Below, in pieces: positions 32,238 through 42,600 of a DNA stretch of 64,000 nucleotides; the stretch's first letter is position 1; each line of letters opens with the position of its first letter. Source of the stretch: Emiliania huxleyi CCMP1516 (Eukaryota; Haptophyta; Isochrysidales; Noelaerhabdaceae). Under the pieces are notes generated by a model. It was not told where the DNA came from. It made no database searches and worked only from the letters and a program-made list of their open reading frames with translations. The DNA lies in NCBI RefSeq assembly GCF_000372725.1, contig NW_005197877.1, forward strand, positions 164,919 to 228,918, given 5' to 3'. A program made the position numbers and the translations under genes.

Positions 32238-33043
32238 GCCGGAGCCGCGGTGAGAGTCTTTGCCTCGGCTCCGACCATGGTCGTGGCTCGTGCTGCTTGC
32301 TGTCTTGGGTCCGGAACCGCTGTTTGGATTGGGAGAGTGCGCATGTTTTCGCGGCGGGCGGGGGGGGGGGGGGGGGAAAAAACAACCCCCCCGGGAGGGC
32401 GATGGGGGAGATTGTAACAAAATGCCACGTTCACATATTCCAGGGGTCGGGTCTGGCTCTGGTAGAGGGTGCGCAGCGTCCTAATCTAAAATTTGAGGAT
32501 TCAGGATTCAGGCATCGCTACAGTGAGGTCAAAGTGAGTTTATGGATGTGTGAGAACGGACGGAACGGGACACGAGGAGTCACGCGGACCGACTCGTCGG
32601 TGACTCTGCTGCACGCCGTTTCAGAATTTTTCTCAGCGTGAGCGAGACGTGGAAGAGTGCCACCGTCGGGTAGGACGGGTCGGCCCGGAGTATCAGAGTA
32701 GCCGTCGTGGTCGCGGCGAGCAGCACCGGCCGCTCCGCCTCCGGCGCTGCGTCGGCAACATGGGAGCATGTCCACCGCCACTTCGCGGTCGCAGCGCTGT
32801 TGTCGCCCGAAACGCCGCATGTACCTCTGGCGGGCCAAAGATCGACTCGCATGTCGATTTCGACATGACGGGCGCATGGAGGCATCACGTCTCCTCTCTC
32901 CATGCGCCCGTCAAGTCGGAGCCAGTCTGCGGCGACCACAGCGCTTGCAGGAGGTACATGCGAGCTTCTCAGAGTCAAATTTTTGCGCGAAATCCCAGAC
33001 GGGGATTTTGGGGCGCTGTCTACCCCCTAGGAGTCAGGGCTCC
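32238..33043. other. Spacer with G tract and nested inverted repeats
   Basis: Contains a long poly-G run (about 32361-32376) followed by A and C runs, and the inverted repeat listed at 32867-32912. No gene could be supported. Confidence 0.55.
32867..32912. repeat. Inverted repeat, 15-bp arms
   Basis: Arms GACGGGCGCATGGAG (32867-32881) and CTCCATGCGCCCGTC (32898-32912) with a 16-base loop. A second small palindrome (ATGTCGATTTCGACAT, 32851-32866) abuts it on the left. Confidence 0.92.
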
Positions 33044-34632
33044 CTAGCCCGTAGCCCGCTCGCGGACTACTTCGCGGTGTGCAGGCTGCCGACCAAGCTG
33101 GAGGTTCGGGCGCCAGAGGCGTGGGGCACCAGGCCGGGCTCGGCGGGGCGGGCTCTGCACCTGCGAGAGCCGGGGCGGGCTCTGCACCTGCGAGAGCGGC
33201 GCGTCGATGTGCCCCATCAGTGCGTTGAAGAGGAGCAGCGCACCGATGTCGTACGGCCCGGGCAGGCACCAGTGGCCGCAGTCGTGCGGCATGTGCCCGT
33301 CGGGGCGCCGCTCGAGCATCGTGGTGACGTCGAGGAAGGTCGCGCCCGCCGTGCGCGTCACGTTCTCGCCGATCCGGTTCAGGAGGGCGTAGTTATGCTG
33401 GCCAGGCTTTGGCCCCTTGCCCGGCACAACCTCGCGGCCCCCGACCTTCGTCTTGCAGGAGAAGTGCGCGTACGAGGCCGAGAAGAGGACGAACGACCTC
33501 GCCCACTCCGGCGCGCCCATGCGGCTGCGCGCGAGGTCGAGCAGGCCTTGCAGGTTGGCGGCGAAGGACTTGTCGTCGTTGTGGAACCACGCGAGGACCT
33601 GTCGAGACGCGGCAGCCGTGAAGCGCAGCCGGCGCGAGGGCATGTCGCAGTCCAACTCGCGGGCCAGCTGTCTGGGCAGTCCAACTCGCGGGCCAGCTGT
33701 CTGGGCAGTCCAACTCGCGGGCCAGCTGTCTGGGCAGTCCAACTCGCGGGCCAGCTGTCTGGGCAGTCCAACTCGCGGGCCAGCTGTCTGGGCAGTCCAA
33801 CTCGCGGGCCAGCTGTCTGGACGCCTTGCGTCCTGCCCGCCGCTCGCCCACACGCCGCCGAGGGAGTGCGGTGGCTCGCGCATGCGTGCATGGGGCGCGC
33901 CTGCGTCACCAGCAGCGTGCGCGGCCCGATCCGGTGCGTGAAGGGGTACTGGTGGCGGTAGCCGGACGTTGGCTCCACCGTGTTGAGGCTCAAGCCCTCG
34001 TTGCGCACGAAGGAGACGCGAAGCGGCGCGTGCTGCCCCTTGCCCGGCACGTCCTCCACAAAGTCGAGCCGCAGCGCCGCCGCGTCGTCGATGCACGCCA
34101 CCGCGTCCGCCTTCAGCTCGGCGATCGGAATGTCGCCGAAGACCATCGCTCCCGACGGCGCCGTGCGAGGCGCGCCCTCGTTGCGCAGGATGGAGCCGCG
34201 CAGCAGCGAGACGAACGAAATGAAGAGCTGGCCTGTGAACGAGTCACCCACGAACAGGATGTCGAGCGGCGGGTCAGCGCGAGGCCGCCGCGCGTGCGAC
34301 CCGTCGCCGCGCTTGCCAAGGACGAGCCGGCGGCAGAGCGCCCCCGCGTCGAAGGGTTGCAGTTCGCATCTGGCCGGCTGCCACCGCTGCTGCACGGCCT
34401 CGCGCGTCGCATTGTCGGCCAGGCCCTCGTCGCAGGCGCCCCAGAATCGTCGGCCCGCATACGCCCAACCCTTGACGAGTGGGTTGCGCTGCACGTCGCG
34501 GTGTAGCCTGTACGGCGCCGCCTGCTCTGGCGTCGGCACCCACCGACCATCCCTGTACCCATGCTCGCCACAGCCCTTACGGTGGCTGGTCTCGTCTTGA
34601 GCTGCGGCGGAGGCCAGCAGCAGCAGCAGCAT
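33044..34632 (-). CDS. PC-esterase / TBL-like SGNH acyltransferase, secretory
   Basis: Two exons: 34632-33901 and 33598-33044, about 428 residues, phase 0 at the join. The ATG at 34632 gives a clear signal peptide (MLLLLLASAAAQ). The catalytic GDS motif is in ILFVGDSFTGQLF and the family DxxH motif is DCGHWCLPG near the C-terminus, the pair that defines the plant trichome-birefringence-like and PMR5 family, which O-acetylate cell-surface polysaccharides in the Golgi. The intron has a GC donor (CAG|GC at 33901/33900), an AG acceptor at 33600-33599 and contains a 29-bp minisatellite. The last about 40 residues are repetitive, so the true C-terminus may differ. Confidence 0.82.
33650..33822 (-). 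repeat. 29-bp minisatellite inside the PC-esterase intron
   Basis: Six near-perfect copies of a 29-bp unit (CAGTCCAACTCGCGGGCCAG plus CTGTCTGGG), wholly inside the intron. Confidence 0.93.
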
Positions 34633-34821
34633 CTGGCGCGGGCTGGCGTTCGATCGGTACTGATACCTTATCTCCACCGAGCGTGCCGCTAGGGACGCCG
34701 GATGATTTACTTTTTTGGACCCTGCTCGAGATGCAGGTGCGCAACCCGTCCGCCCTAATTTGCGCGTACTTACTTAGACGATACCTGCGTCGCGGACGCG
34801 CCGAGGGCGGCTCTCGAGACG

Positions 34822-35270
34822 ATGCTCGAGGGCGACGACCTTGCTCAACTCTGGAGTGGCGTCGAGAGCAACAAGTCCAAGCGGTGCATGTGGGCCCCCG
34901 ACCCGCGCTCGCTCGACGCGGTGCGCGACCGCACGGATGTCAAGGGCACGCCGGACTCCGCAGACGGCGTCCTTCGCGGTATTCGCGTGCTCGGGGCGTA
35001 CCTCGGGGACAAGGCGTGGTGCCGTGACAAACTCGTCAAGCGCGTCCGCAAGGCGCTGGAGCCGCTCTCGGGCATCATGGCGCTGCGCGACACCAAAACG
35101 ATCCACACCGCGCAGCAGCTCGCCCAGGTGCTCCTCCGCTTCTGCAGCAACACCACGCTCACCTTCTTCCTTCGCACTATGCCGCCGTCGGTGACCCAGG
35201 ACGCCGCGCGCGAGCACGACCGCCTGATGGAGGAGGCGCTCTACACCCTTATCGGGCCTTCAAAGAGAGA
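34822..35270 (+). mobile_element. LINE-like retroelement fragment (region after reverse transcriptase)
   Basis: A short open frame (MLEGDDLAQLWSGV) contains IRVLGAYLGDKAWCRD and LLRFCSNTTLTFFLRTMPP. Spaced like this, these resemble the region just downstream of the reverse transcriptase palm in algal and oomycete LINE-like elements. No reverse transcriptase core is present beside it, so it looks like an isolated, decayed remnant. The family call is by pattern only. Confidence 0.5.
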
Positions 35271-35410
35271 CATGCGCTTTTGGCCGGTGACCTCTTCGGA
35301 CCCAGGGAGATGCGTTCCGCGTGGTGTGAAACAACCGAGAGAGGCGTTAGTGAGGTGCGTAAGCGGTATGCGGTCAACACCTAATCTGAGCGCTGAGTCT
35401 GTGTGGCAGG

Positions 35411-35443
<33 letters not shown>

Positions 35444-35738
35444 TCTGTGGGGCTCTCTTACGATCATACACCTGGAGCCGGACTGCTGGAGACAGGTTTC
35501 TTGCGGGCGGTGGGAGGTGCGGTCAAGGCAACCGCTGCGGCAGGGAGGCACACAAAAAGTCGAAAGAAATCTGAGAGCGACGACGAAAATGGGGAAACCG
35601 CGACAATCAACGAGGCGAGACGCCACGGGTGTCCGACGTGTGTAGGACGCAACATACCGGTCATACGAGCTCGGATTTGAAGTGTGGCACAGACCCGCGA
35701 GGCGCGCCCGACGGGCGTGGCGGCTGGTAGCTTCCTAT
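35271..35738. other. Spacer with CT microsatellite
   Basis: Contains a (CT)n tract at about 35411-35446 and the 3' flank of the minus-strand transporter. No gene is visible. Confidence 0.5.
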
Positions 35739-38055
35739 TCACAGACAGGAGGGAGTCAATGAGGGAGTCTTGTTCAATGCAGACGGCCATAAAGCGGTCG
35801 GTCGGTTGCCCGTTGTCGAGAGGCGGCCGCGCATCGAGGTGGCCACTGACTGCGAGCGGTACTGGCTCAGGCCGTGCCCCTTGAAGCCCAAATCGTCGCC
35901 CTCGCGCTCGGCGAAGGCGAGGCTCGCACCCCGCGTGCTGGCGTACGGGTTGTTGCCCGCGTCCTTGTTAGCGGCGGCGGCGGCGTGGGCGCGCCGCCGC
36001 CGCACCACGCCGTCGACGCCGTGGTGGACGATAGTGCGTTTCCAGAGCTGTGTGGCGAAGAGGACGCCGAGCATGTAGGTGACAGCGGTCATCGTGATGG
36101 ACTCCCACAGCGTCGAGACGTTGGCGCCGAGGAAGGTCTCCCCCGCGTCGCGATGGAAGGAGCCGATACAGGCCATCATCGCGGCCGATCCCGGCGCAAA
36201 CACAAAGAGGGCCGGCACGACGCAGACCACAGAGGAAAGGCCTGTGTAGAACTCGACCGCGTTGCCCGCGCTCGCAGTGACAAAAGAAACGATGATATTT
36301 TGGAGGTAGGAGGGGATGCCCGCCGCGGTTGGCAGGCCAAAGGCGAGAAAGCCGGTGGTGACAGTGCCGCAGAGGCCGCACGCCAACGGTCCGAGCGATT
36401 CGCGCGGCCGGATGTTGAGATTAACGTTGATGAGGGCGAGGAGGGGCAGTGCGACGACCGTGTGCACAAAGTACCAGGTCACCACCTCGGGCACGCCCTC
36501 CGTCGGCACCTGCCACGGCGCGGGGCACCAGATCGAAGGCGGCAGCGAGGTCAGCGACCCCTCCAGCTCGACGCCGTCGTTTGGATGGACCGTCGGGTCG
36601 CCGAGCGCCCAGTGCCGACCGAAAAACTGCCAGCCGAGGGTGATGAAGATGGCCATCAGCATGGCCTGGAACATGCCGTTGATCATGCGCGAGCCGCCGT
36701 GGATGAGCGAGCCACCCGCGATCTCGAGCGATCCCCAAATGATCTGACAGCCGGGCAGGTGGATCAGCAGCGGCCCGATGAACTGCGGCCCGATGTGGCA
36801 GATGGGCTGCCCGCCGTTGCTCAGGTAGTGCCAGACGAAGGGTGCGCCAACGCCGACGGCGAAGCAGACCAGCATCAGCTCTAGGTGCGAGATCCTGAAA
36901 AGCTTACCCACGTGCATCGCGGCGATGAGGATGGCCGTGTTTACCGCCGCGCCGAGCGTGTCGTACGGAACGGAGCCGTGGTAGGCCACCACCGAGGCGA
37001 GGATGCCAATGCCCTCGAAGGCGAGGATCTGGACGAGCCAGCCGTAGGGCAGAGGCCGCTCGAGCAGCTCGTCGCAAACGCGTAGCCCGACGTGCGCAGA
37101 GCGACAGTCGCCGTTCGCGATGGCGGTGCAGAGCGAGGTCAGGTCAGCCAGTCCCGAGAATACGAGGTCGCGGCCACAGCGCAGCTGGTGCGGCCCGAAG
37201 GAGCCGAACGAGACGTCGAGCACGCGGTGGCCGACAGAGATGTACGGCGTCGGCAGCTCGAGCGCGGCGGCGGCGTCGCCGATGAAGAGTTCCACGTCGA
37301 CGCTGCAGTGGCCGCACGCAAAGAGGCCGAGAGCAAGCTTGAGGATCAGGACCACCTACGAGACAAGCACAGCGCAGATCTCGTGGCCAAGACCGCAAGC
37401 CCCGCTGGCAGTGGCCACTGACACCTTGTCCGACAGCGCGTCGTCGGTGGTTCGCCCCTTGTACCGCTCGCGCACCTCAATCTCGCACACGTCCGAGTAT
37501 GGGCCGATCGGTGTGTACGCGCGCGCATCGTTGCGGGCCAGGTCCGGGTTGGCCTCTGCCACGTCGATGAGCTCATACACAGTTGGGAGCCTGCAAGGTG
37601 GGGAGGCGGCGGGCAGTGCGGTGGAGACGATTCTCCTTCAGCGTGGTCGGCGTGGCGGTGGACCCTTGGGCGGTCTGAAGAAGGGGTCGGATCCGTAGCG
37701 GTCTCTGGGTGAATGCGCGGCTGGAAACGTGGATCATCTACAGAGTCGGACACCGAGAGAAGTCAATGTAAAGCCCGTTGCAGATGTGAGCAAAGCAGCC
37801 GCCCCTGCTGAGCGTGTCCGATAGCCGGTCCATCTTGCGCCAGAATGAAGGCCAGCCCTTCATCGCAAACATCTGAATCGAAGGCAGCGTGAGCAGGAAG
37901 ATGACCAGAAAGAAGACACCGACGAGCTCCTTCGAAGCCTCACCATTCTCGCCACGGAAGAAGTTGAGAGGCGTCTCCGCCGTGCTGCGCTCAATCGCCT
38001 CCTGCAGGGAGTGGTCTTGAGTGGCCAACCCCGCTGGGAGGGCCTGGTCTGACAT
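35739..38055 (-). CDS. ThrE-family (threonine/serine exporter-like) membrane protein
   Basis: Three exons with consistent phases: 38055-37754, 37590-37425 and 37355-35739, about 694 residues; both introns are GT-AG. The third exon carries the ThrE signature region (VELFIGDAAAALELPTPYIS and SVGHRVLDVSFGSFG) and about ten hydrophobic segments, for example LVQILAFEGIGILASVVA and MLMAIFITLGWQFFG, in the ThrE plus ThrE_2 arrangement. Bacterial ThrE exports threonine and serine; fungal relatives (Prm10 type) are of unknown function. The N-terminal exon has one hydrophobic segment (LVGVFFLVIFLLTLPSI). The C-terminal tail is basic and probably cytosolic. The substrate is unknown. Confidence 0.82.
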
Positions 38056-38635
38056 GCTGCCGGCGATCGGTATGCGGATGATGCGAATGGGTCGCTCGTC
38101 GGGTCCCGAACTGCGGTCTATCGCAGCTGTCTTTTTTTTTGAGCTAGACTTCGTTGTTAATAGGAACAAGCGAAGGCACACACGATGACGCCAAACACAC
38201 GATCGCACGCACCGCATCGCACCTCGCACCCGCGCCCGCCGCCCCCCCGACCCTCGCCCCGCCTAGGTGGGAAAGAGATGAGGAGATGGGACAGCGAAGG
38301 AGGAGCACGAGCGAGCACGTATGGGAGGGTTCAGTAATGCGCCACGCTGCCCGGCGTTTCTCACTTTCCGGGACAGCCCCGCCCTTTTGGGGCAGGAAAG
38401 GGGGGGTTTCCCCGTAGGCCCCTGCCGTTTTTTTTGTGGCGGGCCGCCCATTCCCCCCTCTTGGTTCCCCCCTGGGGGAGCCGATAATTGTGGAGCTTTT
38501 CCCCTGGGGGCCCCCCCCCCCCCCCGGACCCCCCCCCCCCCACACACACACACACCGCCGCCGCGCGAGCGCCGCGCGGCGGCACACCCAGCTCAAAAGA
38601 AAAAGAAATCTCTCTTCTCAGCTGTCTGCTTCGCA
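38056..38635. other. Spacer with C and CA tracts
   Basis: Upstream of the ThrE-like gene. It holds long poly-C runs (about 38508-38526 and 38530-38541) and a (CA)n tract (38541-38556). No gene is supported. Confidence 0.5.
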
Positions 38636-39050
38636 CTTGAGCACTTGAGCACTGGATAGGGTCGATTAAGTTTTCTTCCCCCACCCCCCCACCCCTGATA
38701 GGAAGGCACGGCTCTCGATGAGAACGATGGGCTTGCCCATCCCGGAGTGGTTCGATCCCACATGAATCCGAGACGGTGACGGGTGTTGTCTCGGTGATCT
38801 CAGGCCCAGTGAGGTAGTGCATCAGACTATCCCGGATCCTGCTGACCAAGCTCCTCTTGTAGCTCGATCGGTCACACCACCATCGCCGTCGGGGAGAGGG
38901 GGGACGACACTGCTTCGGCAGCGTGCACCTCGATCCTGTACCGTGTTTGTTATGACCCCCCCCAATGAACATGCCAGTGAGGGAGGGCGAGACGATCGAG
39001 GGGTCCCGTACCACGCGGAATCGGCCCTATCCAGTGCTCAAGTGCTCAAG
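38636..39050. mobile_element. MITE-like element with 26-bp terminal inverted repeats
   Basis: The ends 38636-38661 and 39025-39050 are exact 26-bp reverse complements (outer bases CTTGAGCACTTGAGCACT). The 415-bp element has no coding capacity. Its interior (38745-38990) is about 90 percent identical by eye to 61693-61950. An internal GGTTCGATCCC matches an RNA polymerase III B box, but no A box or tRNA fold was found. No clear target-site duplication was seen. Confidence 0.82.
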
Positions 39051-39168
39051 GTAGGAAGGTGAAGAAAGAACAGTCAGGCTCGGACTGGACCCCAGCGCGG
39101 TATGGGTGGACGCGAGACAGAAGAGGACGGCACGCGTGAGCGACACACAGACACACACAAGCTCACAA
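39051..39168 (+). repeat. Dispersed repeat A, copy 3
   Basis: Starts directly at the right end of the MITE-like element. It is more diverged than copies 1 and 2 but keeps CAGTCAGGCTCGGACTGGAC and GGTATGGGTGGACGC. Confidence 0.75.
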
Positions 39169-39648
39169 GTTCGTGCAGAAGAACCCGCAGCTTTTCTTTT
39201 CCCGCTTGAAAATTCGTCTTGTCTTTTCGCCTGCGGAAACGACCAGGGATACATGATATGCCAACCCCCGCGCGGCGCGCACGCCGCCACGCCGGCTCCG
39301 GCAGCTACTTTCTCGTTCTCTGTGGACTGTGGACTACGTATACATATAGCGTAGCGACCAGTGAGCAGCAGCAAGATGCAGCAAGGGGCCGCAGGCACAC
39401 ATTACTCGGGCTGTGTTTTCTTGGTGTGCGCTGTGGGGGAGACACGATGGAATCCAATCAGCGTACTTGCTCCCAAGCCGTACCAAACGGCGGCGTGCCC
39501 CAGCCACTCTGGCCGTCTTGCGGCGGTCACTTCCAGACCGCACTTATTTCTTTTCCCGCCCGGCTTGAGCTCCGTTTGGTGGCTCGGTGCGCGGTCGTGT
39601 CGCCCGCCACTCTTCCTTCTGTTTCCGCTGAGCTGCAGCGTCGTGTTG

Positions 39649-42600
39649 ATGCGAGTCAGGGCGACTTTGGCGTCTGCGTCCGTGGTGGCAGCGCTGGGCC
39701 TTGTCATACGCAGCCTCACGCAGGTTCTCCACCGCCTCCGTGAGGCTGAGGCAGCTGGTGCTGCTGAGGCGGCTCGCGCTGATGCTGAGGCAGCCCGCAA
39801 GCATGAGCTTGCCTGTGAGCTGCTCACGCTGCGCAATCTTCTCATCTCGACACCTGCCTCGGTGGAGACTCGCTTCGTCCCCGCGCCGAGCGACGTCTTT
39901 GTCGTCGGCTACCCGCGGTGTGGCACGACGTGGGTCAGCCAGATCGTACACGCGCTGCGCACAGGGGCAGAGGTCGAGAAGACGATGGCCTTCGGCGAGA
40001 TCAGTGAGGTCGTCCCGTGGGACGTCCAGGCCGAGGCGTGTGGCCAGCGGCTGAACTCGCCGCAGGCAAGCGTGCCTCTTCCTGCCGCCTCCTCCCGCCC
40101 TGCCGCCTCTCTTCTCGCCGCCGCCTCTCTCCTCCCGCCCTGCCGCCTCTCTTCTCGCCGCCGCCTCTCTCACTCCTGCCGCCTCTCCTCGCACGCCGCC
40201 TCTCTCACTCCCCGCCCGCTCACCCCCCGCCCCCCCTCCCCTCCCTGTGCGCAGGTGGGCGTGCCGCGCGCCTTCAAGTCGCACGAGACGTGGGAGGCGA
40301 TCGCTAAGGCGAGATTCCCCGAGATTCCCCGAGATTCCCCGAGATTCCCCGAGGTTCCCCGAGATTCCACGAGGCGTGGGAGGAGATCGCTAAGGCGGCC
40401 GCAATGCATGGCCCTCTCTGCCGCGTCTCTCTCTCTCCTGCCCTCTCTGCCGCGTCTCTCTCTCTCTCCTGCCCTCTCTGCCGCGCCTCTCTCTCTCCTG
40501 CCCACTCTGCCGCGCCTCTCTCTCTCCTGCCCTCTCTGCCGCGTCTCTCTCTCTCCTGCCCTCTCTGCCGCGTCTCTCTCTCTCCTGCCCTCTCTGCCGC
40601 GTCTCTCTCTCTCCTGCCCTCTCTGCCGCGCCTCTCTCTCTCCCCTGCCCTCTCTGCCGCGCCTCTCTCTCTCCTGCCCTCTCTGCCGCGTCTCTCTCTC
40701 TCCTGCCCTCTCTGCCGCGTCTCTCTCTCTCTCCTGCCCTCTCTGCCGCGTCTCTCTCTCTCCTGCCCTCTCTGCCGCGTCTCTCTCTCTCCTGCCCTCT
40801 CTGCCGCGTCTCTCTCTCTCTCCTGCCCTCTCTGCCGCGTCTCTCTCTCTCTCCTGCCCTCTCTGCCGCGCCTCTCTCTCTCCTGCCCTCTCTGCCGCGT
40901 CTCTCTCTCTCTCCTGCCCTCTCTGCCGCGCCTCTCTCTCTCCTGCCCACTCTGCCGCCTCTCTCTCTCTCCTGCCCTCTCTGCCGCGCCTCTCTCTCTC
41001 CTGCCCTCTCTGCCGCGCCTCTCTCTCTCCTGCCCACTCTGCCGCGTCTCTCTCTCTCCTGCCCACTCTGCCGCGTCTCTCTCTCCCCTGCCCTCTCTGC
41101 CGCGCCTCTCTCTCTCCTGCCCTCTCTGCCGCGCCTCTCTCTCTCTCCTCTGGCCGCCTCTCGTTCTCCTTACCGCCGCCCTGCTGCCCTCACCGCCCGC
41201 CCGCCCCCCCCCTCCTCCCTCCTCTCCTCCCAGGGCGCGCGCTACATCTCCCCATATCTCCCCATATCTCCCCATATCTCCACATATCTCCCCATATCTC
41301 CCCATACCTCCCTCCCAAATCGCGCGCTACATCTACATGGCTCGCGACCCGGTCGACGCCTTCCTCTCCTGCTACGAGCACCTGCCCGCGCACGCGGACC
41401 TGCCCGATCTCGGGTAATCTCGGGTAATCTCGGGGAATCTCGCAGGCACCTGCCCGCGTACGCGAACCTCCTCCCCGGCGACCTCGAGCCGCAGCAGTTC
41501 GCGGACGCGAGATTCCCCGAGAGTCCCCGAGAGTCCCCGAGATTCCCCGAGATTCACCGAGATTCCCCGAGATTCCCTGAGATTCCCCGAGATTCCCCGA
41601 GATTGACCGAGATCCCCCGAGATTCCCTGAGATTCCCCGAGATTCCCCGAGAGTCGCCGAGATCGAGAGTACCCGAGAGTCCCCGAGATCGTGATCTCGA
41701 CTGCAGGCGCTGTTCGCCGGCGCCGCGCGCGCCGGCCAGATCTGGCCGCACTTTCTCGGCTGGTGGAAGCAGCGCCGCAATCCGGACGTGCTCTGGGTGT
41801 TTTGTATCTCGGCTATATCTCGGCTGTATCTCGGCTGTATCTCGGCTGTGTCTCGGCTGTGTCTCGGCTATATCTCGGCTGTATCTCGGCTATATCTCGG
41901 CTATATCTCGGCTGTATCTCGGCTGTATCTCGGCAGGTGTTTTACGACGACCTGCACGCGGTGAAGACTTCCTTCCTGAAGTCACTTCATGATTCAGACA
42001 GACACCGACACGTGGCCTCACGCAAGTCTGAATAGCTCGAGTGATCTTGACTACTCTCCCTAATGAACTAGGACTTGCCTGGCTGCATCGCGAGGGTGGC
42101 AGAGTTCCTCGGCCTCGCGGAGAGCGAGCCAGCGGCGCTAGAAGCGGAACCTCTCCCCCTCTCCTCGCCACCTCTCCCCACCTCTCCCCACCTCTCCCCA
42201 CCTCTCCCCACCTCTCCCCATCTCTCCCCACCTCTCCCCACCTCTCCCCACCTCTCCCCACCCCTCCCCACCTCTCCCCATCTCTCCCCACCTCTCCCCA
42301 TCTCTCCCCATCTCTCCCCACATCTCGGGCCCTAGAAGCGGAATATCTCCCCATATCTCCCCACCTCTCGGGCCCTAGAAGCGGAGGACGTGTTCATGTC
42401 TCCCAACCAGCGCCCGAGCTGCCTGCTGCTGCCGCGGGGCCGCTTCACCGCTGCTCCTGTGTGGGAGGAGACCCCAGGGAGGGGAGGGCAAGGGAGCGGA
42501 GGAGGAGGAGGCAACGGGGATGCCAAGAGAAGAGAGGGAGGGGGAGGGGGAGGGGAAGGGGGCGGAGGGGGCGGAGGGGAGGAGCAGCGTGAGCAAGACC

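Noticed and set aside
35410-35446. CT microsatellite as a core promoter initiator
   Set aside because: It lies inside the retroelement-derived frame and is not near the start of any supported gene.
38747-38757. GGTTCGATCCC as part of a tRNA gene (also at 61696)
   Set aside because: There is no A box at the right distance, no acceptor or anticodon stem, and both sites lie inside copies of the same mobile repeat.
40404-41427. Very long open frames of Ser/Leu/Pro/Cys or Arg/Glu/Gly repeats on both strands
   Set aside because: They are read from a 28-bp pyrimidine minisatellite that lacks stops in several frames; the real exons of the sulfotransferase flank it.
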